From assembly GCA_002205965.3 (NCBI GenBank), contig NADL03000675.1, positions 744,001-808,000 on the forward strand: DNA of 64,000 bases. The letters are read 5' to 3'. The notes under the pieces were generated by a model that was not told the origin of the DNA, did not search any database, and saw only the letters and a list, made by a program, of their open reading frames with translations. The position numbers and the translations under genes were made by a program. Below, one piece after another: positions 25,269 through 36,149 of this stretch; within the stretch, counting starts at the first letter, position 1; the number at the start of each line of letters is the position of its first letter. Origin of the DNA: Kappaphycus alvarezii (Eukaryota; Rhodophyta; Florideophyceae; Gigartinales; Solieriaceae).

Positions 25269-25726
25269 TGTAGACGTGCGGATCCTCCTGACAGGTCAGC
25301 GTATAAACTGCCACATGGCACGCAACGAGCTAGATACTGTAATTATGGTTTCAAAATAAATAGGTGCGTCCGCACCATAGGTGCGGCGGCCAGCCGTCCG
25401 CACCAGACGTTTTACCAGACTGACTACGACTACCTCTGCTTGTGCCTGTTCCTTTTCCACCGCGCGCCTACCTGACGTACCTTGGGCGCGCGCGTGGGAT
25501 ACCAACGTGAGACCTGACCACGTGACATTCTACGAGGAAGCTGAATACGTGCGACCACCTTACGAAAAACGTGAAGACTACGTCAAACCGAAACGCGATC
25601 CAAGTAACTACGTTGTCAAGATACTTACGTGAGAAGCTGACTAAGTACCATCGTACACTACTAAGCTTGGTACCGAAACGTGATCTTCACTACGAAAACG
25701 AGGAACTACTTTACGTTACGTCTCTA
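25269..25726 (+). repeat. 5' LTR of Gypsy chromovirus
   Basis: This about 456-bp block recurs in direct orientation at 30462-30919 with two substitutions, six single-base homopolymer length differences and one dinucleotide difference. It starts TGTAGACG and ends CGTCTCTA, an imperfect inverted pair. It contains AATAAA near 25354-25360, a GC-rich hairpin (25380-25404, GGTGCGGCGGC against GCCGTCCGCACC), and at least ten ACGT tetramers between 25500 and 25726. I see no clear tRNA primer-binding site just downstream and no convincing target-site duplication (GCCCT on the left, CCCCC on the right). Confidence 0.92.
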
Positions 25727-28700
25727 GAAATTTCTATCGAGCTCGAAGACTCTCGGGACTACGTTGATGCGCACACGTGACGGAGGAGGATACGATTCCC
25801 GCCGCCGCCACCTGCACGTCGAAGAACCGATAACGTACGCAGAAAATGTCAAGTCTACCTGGCGAAATGTCTCAACCTGATGGCCATGGGGCCGTCACTG
25901 TATTCACGCCGATTACGCATCCAGTGCTCAAATCGGTCGACCCCGTCTCCGTTTCTAAATTTTTACGTGAACGTGAAACATACGAACGTCAAGTGAAAGA
26001 AAAACAAGCTGAACTCCCTACACTACGGCAGCTTCGTACAACGTTTCCATTGACGCGGGTCTACTAAAAACCCTTTTTTCCTCGGAAAGTTTGACACAAT
26101 CGCTCCGGACGTCGAAGCAGAAGATCTTACATCTGAACACATCAAAACGTTTATTACTTCGTTGATTACTGTATCTACGTCCGGATTCCCCAAGGTTGTC
26201 GATGGTGCACTCAAGGGAATACGTGTCCCGTCCAAGATCGCGGACCCAGAGGCACGAATCTTCCATTACGTTAACGACTTCTTCCAACGTCTTGAAGCGG
26301 TTGGTTACGGTGAATTTCGTACGCAGAACCCGAAAAAGACAGTCGAATTACTTTGCGAACATCTCTACCCCAAGCAATTACGTGACGCTATGAAACAACG
26401 TGTTGAATACGATACGAGTTTGGAAAAAACGTGAAGAAATTCGTCAAGGAACTTGTTGACGAGGCAAAAGCTTGCCAAAAGTACGGTCAACGTAAGACTC
26501 CTACGGATCCTAAGGATGTACCCAAGGACACTGGATCACTTCAACACATGTACAACTCCTACGCCTAAAGCACCCATGTGCTTATGGCCACCTCACGCTG
26601 CAAAATATACGTCACCGTATTAAGGACTGCCGCTCATGTCCTGAAGACGAGAAGGAAAAAACCCTTAAGGCCCACCGTGACGAGCTGGAAAAGAAACGTA
26701 ACGCGAAGAAGGACGTCAAGAAAATACGTAAAAAGAAGAAGCACGTCGGAAAGGAAAGCAGTGTCGTTTTTGCATGTACGTATGCAGGAAAGACACGTGA
26801 CTACGTTACCGCCGACACAGGATCAGACGTTAACTCATGGATAACACTCTTTTATCACGCATTCAAAACGAAACGGCAAAGTCGAAGTACGAGAACTTAA
26901 GCCACCTCGTGTTTTCAACGTCGCCATCGAGAATACTACGCAAGCCAAGCCGATTAACGTCATATGCACTAAGGCCGCGGTCATGTCCACAGAACTTCAC
27001 ATACGTCACGGAAAAACGTTAGTACTTCGTAACGTTCGTGGATGGTCACGGAAGATGGTTGTAAGGACCCGCTACTAAGTCGGGCAGTTCTTGAACGCTT
27101 GGACTAGTAGCCCGAGATATCATCGAACGTGCAGCAGACCGTCTTGGTGGAGAAGTTGACGTATCCGAACTCGGCGGAGACGCATCAGGACGTGTATCTC
27201 GTATCATCAACGAAGGAGTTTACCACTCCAACGGAGGAGTCGATGAACTTGATACTGAGAAGAGGAATGGAACGACTTTGGCGAGGATGACGGCGACGAA
27301 AAAAAAACGGGATCAAAAACTCTTTACGTGAAGCAGAAGAAAACGGGATCTCTAAGGAAGGACTTAATACGCTACAGGCTATCTTGAACGAATTTCCAGA
27401 CGTACTACGTATCCGACTTGGAAATGAGGGACCTGCACTCGTACACCGATGACTATCGAACTACAGGACAACGTACGTCCTGTTCGTGCAGCGCAACGCC
27501 GATACCCACCAGAAAAACGTGAATTCCTGGAACGTACGACGAAAAACTCTTGGAACTTGGTTTCTACGTATATCAACTGACACAGAATGGGTCGCAGACC
27601 CTTGATCGTGCCCAAGGCACCTCCAGCCATGTTTAGGCTTACTATCGACCTACGTCCTATCAACGCGGTAACGAAACCCATGACGTGGCCGATGCCCAAC
27701 ATCGAGAGTGAACTCGTCGACTTACGTATGTCACGTTACTTCGCTCTAATTGATTTCGTTAGTGGGTACTGGCAGTTACCTCTAGACGAGGAATCGCAAA
27801 AGTACCACACGTTCATGACAACGAAAGCCTGTGTTATGCCTACGAGAACGCTACAAGGAGGACGTAACTCAGGAGCAACTTCCAAAGTCGAGTCGAGCCA
27901 TGTTTCAGTGAACAACGGCACGCATTGAAGGCATGGCTAGACGATTTTGCGCTCCACGCTCGTACCGAACAGCAACTGATGCAGAACTTATACAATTTCT
28001 TACGACCTGCAGGAAACGTAACCTCAAGGTATCACTTACAAAGAGTACGTTCTTTACTAAAACGTTGAAGTGGTGCGGTCGTGTTATCGACCAAGAAGGT
28101 GTACGTCTCGACCCACGTCGACTTTCTGGCTTGACGAACGTTTCCAAGCCTGAAACCGCAGCAGAACTATGCGAATTCGTGCACTGCGTCACGTGGATGT
28201 CAACGTCGATACCGGACTTTACGGAACGTATTGCGCCACTGAGAGCACTACTCGAAGACGCTCACAAGAAAAGCGGATCACATACGAAACGTTCAGTTAA
28301 GAAGTACTCCGTTCATTCTCTGGGCTGGGATGACGAACATGACGTCGCGTTCGAAACGTTACAAGAACAACTACGTACGTCCGTCAAGCTATCTCATCGT
28401 GATCAGACGAAAGAACTCTGCGTAACACCGACGCGAGTGAACGTTACTGGCAGGAGTCGTAACTCAATGCAACGTAGAGGAACTCGAGAAGGAAGTAGCC
28501 GAGCAACGTACGAACCACTTGCCTTTCTGAGTGGAGAGTTCACGGGGCCCGAACTGGCATGGACAACGTACGAGAAAGAAGGTTACGCGATAATGCAAAC
28601 GTTTCAACGTATGGACTACTTACTACTATGCGAAGAAGTACGTGTTTTCACTGATCACCGTAATCTACTTTTCTGCTACTCGCCGACCACGTTGGAGCCA

Positions 28701-30461
28701 TCACTTGGACGTCATAAAGTGATGAAAGTCTTACGTTGGGCTGTTTTCCTTTCGCAGTTTCAATATCGCATCGAGCACGTTGATGGAGAACTTAACGTTA
28801 TGGCCGACATCATGACACGATGGATGCGCGGGTATCGTAGCAAACGTTCTGCTGTACGAAAGATTACATATCGTCTCTTGGAGAACGCCGTCGTACCCTC
28901 GCCTGAGTCAAACGAATTCGAATGGCCACATGTCGATAACGTCATCGAGGCCCAGGAAAAATATAATTTCTAGACCGAAGAACGCCGAACGTAATGGCGA
29001 GTCCCTCTGGAACGTTAAGGGAAGAATTTGGATCCCCGACGAAGCGGACGAACTTCAACTACGTCTACTTACTGTCGCTCACTGCGGAGCTGGTGGTCAT
29101 CGTGGGCCGAGTCTACTGAGGACATACTGGGAACAATTTACGTGGAAAACTCTCAAAGACGACGTACGTGATTTTGTCTCTAACTGTATTCACTGCCTAA
29201 TGGCAAAGACTGGAAACAAGATACCACGGCCTATATCCGAAACGTTCAGCCTCTGCTCCGAACGACGTCGTGCACTTCGACTACTTGTACATGGGGCCGG
29301 GTCAAGACGACTTCCGCTACGTTCTCGTGATTAAGGATGACCTATCAAGCTACGTTTGGTTACGCAAGGCAAAAACGACGGATGCCGCTACAACAGCCAC
29401 TCACTTGGCTTCATGGATACGTACGTTTAGCGCAATGAATACGTGGGTAAGCGACCAAGGTTCGCATTTCAAGAACAAAGTGATGGAAATCTCGCAAACG
29501 ACTACAAAATACGTCACAGATTTACCGTCGCGTACTCGCCCTGGGCTAACGGAACCGTTGAATCCGTTAACAAACATGTACTAGCTGCATGCCGCACGTT
29601 GGCCACTGAGCTAGGACTCGCGCCCAACGACTGGACTGACATCATCGCTATCGTTGAAAACGTACTTAACGAAGCTCCTTTACGTCGACTTGGCACGCGT
29701 GGAGATGGAACGTACCGTTGCCCACTTGAAGTTATGACAGGAATACGTCCACGTCGTACTTTACTACTTGGTACTGAGCCTACTCCCGAAACAGTTGAAC
29801 GAAAAACTCTAGAACGTGTCAAGGCTACACAACTAGCATGTATCGACAAGCTTCAAGAGACCATACAGTACATGCACAAACACGTCGAAACTTCCGTCTC
29901 AAAAACACGTTTACGACAACTACGAGCTCACAATCGCAAGACCAACGTTGTTCAACCTAACTTCACAATCGGCGATTACGTTTTAGTACGACGAGCACAA
30001 GACAAGGGCCACAAGCTAAACTTCCGATGGTTGGGCCCAAGGCGTATTACGAATGTTGTGAGCGAACTGGTCTACGATGTCTCTAAACTCGATGGTACCT
30101 CTACGGAACGTGTTCACTGTGTACGTTTAAAACTGTATCGTACGTCGGATGAAAACGAGCCCGTAAAACCTGAGCTATTGGAACTAGCTAATCGTACCGA
30201 AGCGCAATATGAACTCGTCGAACGTATACACGATGTTGGCGAAGCAAATGACGGTTTATTCTTCCACGTAGAATGGACAGGTCTACCGGACAAACGAGAC
30301 TGGACCTGGAATAACGTTCATGATTTTACAATGACGTACCCGAAATCGTTACAACGTACCTTAACAACGTGAAAGGAAAAAAAGTTTGGTCGACAAGGTC
30401 AAGAGCATCCTTTCTCTCCCTTCATGATCACACCCAGCAAGCTGACCGTGCTCAGGGGCAG
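25727..30461 (+). pseudogene. Gypsy chromovirus gag-pol with integrase chromodomain, frameshifted
   Basis: Gag starts at an ATG at 25846 (HPVLKSVDPVSVSKFLRERE) and continues with frame changes through 26434. A Cys/His knuckle-like stretch (26577-26660, HRIKDCRSCPEDEK) precedes protease motif ADTGSD (26811-26828). RT at 27587-28200 shows LTIDLRPINAV, FALIDFVSGYWQLPLDE and, one frame over at 27935, WLDDFA as the 'YxDD' equivalent. RNase H (about 28500-28820) has the expected acidic residues in TYEKEGYA, VFTDHRNL and GELNVMADIMTR. Integrase has HCGAGGHRG...CIHC (about 29080-29200), LHFDY(LY), SDQGSHF and NGTVESVN, giving the D, D and E. The C-terminal chromodomain (YELVERIHDVGEA, FFHVEWTGLP, about 30204-30340) defines a chromovirus. 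It would target integration to modified chromatin. All catalytic residues remain; breaks are mostly single-base shifts. Confidence 0.9.
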
Positions 30462-30919
30462 TGCAGACGTGCGGATCCTCCTGACAGTCAGCGTATAAAC
30501 TGCCACATGGCACGCAACGAGCTAGATACTGTAATTATGGTTTCAAAATAAATAGGTGCGTCCGCACCATAGGTGCGGCGGCCAGCCGTCCGCACCAGAC
30601 GTTTTACCAGACTGACTACGACTACCTCTGCTTGTGCCTGTTCCTTTTCCACCGCGCCTACCCTGACGTACCTTGGCGCGCGCGTGGGATACCAACGTGA
30701 GACCCTGACCACGTGACATTCTACGAGGAAGCTGAATACGTGCGACCACCCTACGAAAAACGTGAAGACTACGTCAAACCGAAACGCGATCCAAGTAACT
30801 ACGTTGTCAAGGATACTTACGTGAGGAAGCTGACTAAGTACCATCGTACACTACTAAGCTTGGTACCGAAACGTGATCTTCACTACGAAAACGAGGAACT
30901 ACTTTACGTTACGTCTCTA
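30462..30919 (+). repeat. 3' LTR of Gypsy chromovirus
   Basis: Direct copy of 25269-25726. Unlike the 5' copy it keeps one uninterrupted frame (30713-30919) reading FYEEAEYVRPPYEKREDYVK and further Tyr/Lys/Arg-rich sequence without an ATG. A G-rich stretch CAGGGGCAG at 30453-30461 lies immediately upstream and is the best polypurine-tract candidate. Confidence 0.92.
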
Positions 30920-33900
30920 CCCCCCGCTCTTCTCTCCTAGCCTCACTACTTACCGCCATCATTTCCGTAATCTCCAAAGTCTGTACGATCTAACCTCTCG
31001 CCTCTGCACCTTCATCAACAGCACAGTGCTCGTGTGCCACCGCATCGACCACCGCCACTACCGCACTCAATACCTAGGTTGTCATCTTCCCATTCGGTCT
31101 CAATCTTCCCATACTCATCCCCAGTAGATGTATCCCTTCCTGCTCCACAACTTTCCTCTCCCCTATTCCCCAGTTTTTACACTCCTAAAACCCAAGAGGT
31201 ACTGCATGAAATCGCTTGCTATACTTTTCAGCGCCCGATTGCTGTCGGCTTCATCCACCACTTCTGTCACCTTTTGACACATATTTTTCTTGAGTGCGCC
31301 CCTAAGCCCCATGTCAGCGCCCTAAGACACTCCGACAGTGTCCTTCGAGTGTTTTTTCATCTTTTAATCCAGAGATGGATTGAATAGGTACTGAGTTTTG
31401 CCAAAAATTCCGTGGCGTAAAGTGTAGTTAGCCATCCTTCGCCCACCCTTTCAAGCTCGCGGAAGGTCTACAGGTCATGACTGGTAATTTACCGTGTAAT
31501 TTTGAATTCGTTGTGATTTACGCTCTATTTCAAATCTCACAGCTCATTAGACGCCTCTTGTACACACAGCTGCGTGCTCCAGGGCTAAAAGAGACTACAT
31601 TAATTTAAATATTATTGCTTGCAACGTACCGGTGAGTAAGGCATCGCCACAGAATGTGATGGGTTCTGAAAATAGATTATTAGCAATTGAACTATATTTT
31701 GATAGGGATTCAGGTAATTTCAGTTATGCGTCACCTAAATCAGGAATTTGAGTCAAATGATCTCAATTACTGCCCACATGCTCTCCTTACTCATTATTTA
31801 CCCCTATTCATTCAGAGTTTGCTGTTCGAAAAAGCCCTCTGATCCCCTCTTATGACAAATTCGTGACAAATAAATGAGTATTCACTCTTTCCTAGTTTCA
31901 AGTAGTAATTGAGCATTATAAAAAATGTTCACTCCTCTATTACCGCTTCCTGCGTTGTTCTGTACCAAAATATCCCCTGTTAATGCAGTTCCGCAATCAG
32001 GATTATCAAATTTGGGTCTTTTTATGGATTATCGTGCTGCTTACCGCCCTCATTAAAGCAACGTGGATAAAGAGGTGCCTCTTTTTCCTCTCCCTGGTCC
32101 ACCACAGTTTCACTTCTCACATTCGCATTTTGTTCTTTAACCATTTGCATCAATCGCACTTTCAACCTTCGAAATCTTCTGCAATGTACAGCCACCTGAG
32201 ATACTTGTTGAATAGAGTCCGTGCATCAGTTGATTGGAAGCATGCTACTGGTCTTATCATGCAACCAGTCGGTCACATTTCTTCATTACGTGCTCTGTAG
32301 CTTTTTTCATATTTCCAGTGTTGTCAATACCAATTCCAGATAACTTCTCAAATCCAACCCAACTTGAAGACTTTCTTTTTGATCCGTATTCAAAACCCCG
32401 TGTCCGAGCTGGAAGTGCATTAAATCAGTAGTGAGAAACTTTGTTTTCATAGTAGCCCTTAATAAACCCGTCAAGCGAATCAAGATGCTTTTTATGGGTT
32501 CTTGGCTGAAATCCTCAGGGAATCAAACATCAAAGTGGAATACCCCTCCTATAGCTGGTTAAAGATGTCATTCTTGATCGTATCCTTCAAAACGGAATAG
32601 TAACTGTCAAGTAGATCAATTATAACCATTGTAGATGTAGGAAGGGAGACATCGGGTCGCAGAAATTGCAAAATCGCGCAAAACTACGTTCCTTACCAGC
32701 AGGCTGATTCAGCATTGCAAAACGAATATTTTCGGTCCACAATGTATCGAATGATGATCTATACATTAACCAGCCTGATTAATTAGATCTTTTCAGAATT
32801 CATCACCAGCTTCCGGAATTTCAGGGACAGCCTCCCGTACAGTTCCATCGTTATCAGGTTCGCTTCGTTTGCACCTGCCTTCTCGCACATAGTCCACAGA
32901 CTTGAAAAAAGATATCATCATGTTCATTATTCGGAGGCTGATTACCAGCTTTCAGTTCTAAATACACACATATTAAAGCGATGCGCTACAGCTTGCACTC
33001 TAATTGAAATTATAACTCAATTTTAATTCCATTATATAAACTTTTTATTCCACTAAACACCTCATTTTTCTTTTCTCAGCAGTATTATATCTCGCGGCAG
33101 CAACCACTTCGGCTATTTGCCCCTATTAACTGCCCTTTAATCATTTAAACAATACATTTTTTCAATTGGGCTACACAAGCCATAAATTATATTCCGTATA
33201 ACTTTTTTTCGCCCCAACTGGATGCTTTTCTAAAACACCTGTGATAATTTCAACTATTGAGCTGACTGATATATTTAAGCTCTCACCGCTCCTCCCGCCG
33301 GTCCATTCAGAAATTGCTCAATCGAAACGCGCTGCCAAGATTTTCTGTAGGTTTTGATTAATTTTAATGGGCTCTCTATTGTTTGTTAGCTTTAAAGGGC
33401 CACGGTTCAACTAAGGATAAGCAATAATGTGCTTCCATAGTCTCGAAAAAGCTCGTAAAAAGGGAGAAAAACGAATGAATTCAGAGTAATAATCGGGTCT
33501 CCATTTATTTAACGACTCAAGACGCTACCATCTACCTCCCATTTGGACAATGGATCTGTTTCATTATGCATATTTTTCATTGGTTGGTCCTGGACAGTCT
33601 CATAGCCAGAACTTTTGTCGTGATTTACTTCAATAATTAAAATTTTCTTCTTGATCTTCTCGTAGCGTTCGAGTACTGATGACACACTGCGCTCATAATC
33701 AATTTCTGCTGCCTTTCCGTTACTCTGCAAATCAATTAGTGATTTTTATACCTTACCTTTGACCTTTTTCTTGCACTCTTTCGTGCTTTTTATATGCCAC
33801 GAGAGCAAAAAAAAATTCTTTTGAGCTTGGAGCTTTACAACTACCCATTTTAATAAAACTTGAACTTTTAAAGCCTTGGTGAGCGATTTTGTGGTTGTTT

Positions 33901-35600
33901 GCGCTAGAGAGGACTCTATGCTTTTAAATACCCTCAATTTCAAGCTAAGCATTAACTAAACCTCCTGTCACTTTTCAGAAATTGAATGACGCATATTTCG
34001 CATTTTAGTTAGGAGTCGCTTTTCTTAATGCGGCTGCATTGGATTGAGGAAGAGAAGAGGAAAAATGAGAGGGCGATGAAGATGCATGCTGGAGCTCGGA
34101 TGTGCAATGCTTCCTAGACTGCGGTATGGAGCTTACCTGCATTAGAAAATGTGGACCGCACTATACATGTTGTGGCATTGTGTGCAAACCTATTCAAATA
34201 TGATTAATACAACAAAAAATTTGTGAAACACATCAAAACGGCTGTTGAAATTTGTGAATCCAAGGTCCAAACATATACTCATCTTTAGTTTATGATTTAT
34301 AAAGGAATATGTCCCAAATAGAAACAACTCTATGACTCCTTGAGGGGAGATGATACAAAAGAAAAGGTCCTCCTAGAGTACAAGAGTACTCGCTCTCCTC
34401 CAAGCGAGCTCCTATAGGCCAACTGGTGCGTAAAACTGTACAGTAGAACTCAAAATATTCTTAGATACGGTATTGCAATTGAAATCGCTGAATATGTGAG
34501 TTCCTTCCAGCTTTAATGATTCTGTTTCAAGTAAACGTTCCAAATAAAGCAGGAATAACTTCACTGCCTACTGTCGACCTACCGCGACGACCACGGCTCG
34601 TGAATAGCTGTGTCCTTAAGGCTCTAACAGTAACAATCTAGTTTTCTTGTGGATGCATCGCATCGAACCAAATTAACCACCTCCTGGGGATCTTTGTGGC
34701 CGACATTCTTGCTCCTCCTCCAGACTTCCCCTTCTGCGTGCGTATCAGAGCGTGGTAAATAATTATATGTTTCTTTGAGGGGTGGTCGTGAAACAATGTC
34801 ATGCAAGGGATTACAGGTTACTGAGGTAGAAAAATACCCCGGTCGTTACACTGCGTGCGATCAAGGAGAGCAGTAGCAATACTAGACTGGATAGCATTAT
34901 TACAGGCGTCGCAATATCTGACCTTTTGCATGATTGAACTGGCGTGCAGGCCGAAACGCGCTATGTGTGGCACAATCGTCGATAACTTGACTCGAACGGG
35001 TAGACAGAGCATCAAGCGTATCTAAGGCAAGAGGGAAAATCCCACTGAATATGAGGGGACCGATCCTTGTCGCTTGGAAGTAGGAGCGCTTCATGTAATA
35101 TCCGGGCACGTGACTGAATTTTAGCACCAACTAGTTCCGCAGCGCCAGCGCACTTCTTCGCTGCGTAGCGTATCCATCAGGGGCGAACGTTAAGCGGACC
35201 GTAATTTCATACCCTGTTGGTTTATCAGGAAGGACACCATGGACTGGGGAACAAGGTTGAACAAAGTTATCTGTAAGACAAAAGGCAGTACCAAGGAGGA
35301 AGAAGGTGACCTCCTATTGGCGCGCGAGACCAGAGGTCTTAATTGTATTTCTAATGAGGAAGTTGAGGATGAATGTTTTGGCGGTGCAAAAAGCGAGAAA
35401 AAGACTTGAAAGAAGCGGCATGATCGCCAAGAGGGTCCAACGTAGTGTGAAAATGATGGCACTGGACTGGCATTAGTTATCTCCTCATCGAGATACAGCC
35501 TTGTAGCATGTGTTCGCGCTCGCTAAAAGACACTTGGGAAGCCCTCGACTTACGGTTTCTTATTTATCATTTGCCCAAACTTTTACTTGGGATTATTCCT
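30920..35600. other. Spacer without supported genes
   Basis: Short open frames only. Two minus-strand frames at 33509-33952 are Lys/Gln/Val-rich and coherent (SSVLERYEKIKKKILIIEVN) but unrecognised. The stretch 31500-34500 is AT-rich and resembles diffuse TE debris. Confidence 0.4.
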
Positions 35601-35616
35601 CATTGGCATGGACAAA

Positions 35617-35985
35617 ATGTATTTTTTTCAATGTTGAGAATCCATTGTAAAGCTGCAACCGTGTGGATGATTAGCGAGATGGATAGGAGTCGCTTGAGAT
35701 AGGATTGGTCGGGAAAATAGGCAGTGATCTATCGGCACGAGTCGCCGGCTGCCCCCTCATTCCAAGGGAAGCGCCCTATTTCCCCCTTTAATTCTCTAAC
35801 GCAGTGCCTCGCAGGGACCTATCCGGCTACATCTAATGCCCTGTATTTGCGCCGCGTTACATCGTTATGACCAAGTGCAACCTTTAAAAGATTGCACTCG
35901 GTCCATCTCACTCTGTGTTCTGAATAGCAGTATCGTAGCTCACTCTATTGCTTTCGAACCACGTGCTTTTTGGCCAAGTGGCTAT
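35617..35985 (-). repeat. 3' LTR of Copia element
   Basis: This block matches 39387-39745 in direct orientation. Shared words include CCGTGTGGATG, CCCTATTT(C/T)(C/T)CCCTTTAATTCTCT, ACCTATCCGGCTACATC, TTTGCGCCGCG and TCTCACTCTGTGTTCTGA. Substitutions and small indels are numerous, so the element is older than the Gypsy copy. Ends are approximate. Confidence 0.8.
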
Positions 35986-36149
35986 AATTTTCCATCGGTC
36001 ATAGCTGTACATCTATTATTTAACTCAGAGTTTCCCCAAGTCGCAACAAATTTCATGTTTTGCAACTCATATTCGTGGTCATCCAAATGATTTACGCTCG
36101 TGCTGATGATTCATCTTCGTGGGAATACTATGTGTCCTTTGATACCATC

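Larger units (their letters stand above)
25269..30919 (+). mobile_element. Near-complete Gypsy chromovirus insertion (5.65 kb)
   Basis: Paired near-identical LTRs flank a complete gag, protease, RT, RNase H, integrase and chromodomain order. The small LTR substitution difference (two in about 456 bp) indicates a recent insertion. The gag opening and RNase H/integrase wording recall Gypsy elements of oomycetes, from memory. Its base composition is marked by a strong excess of ACGT in both coding and LTR sequence, unlike its neighbours. Confidence 0.92.

Noticed and set aside
25264..30925. Target-site duplication of the Gypsy element
   Set aside because: The left flank ends GCCCT and the right flank starts CCCCC; the match is too poor to claim, especially with homopolymer uncertainty.
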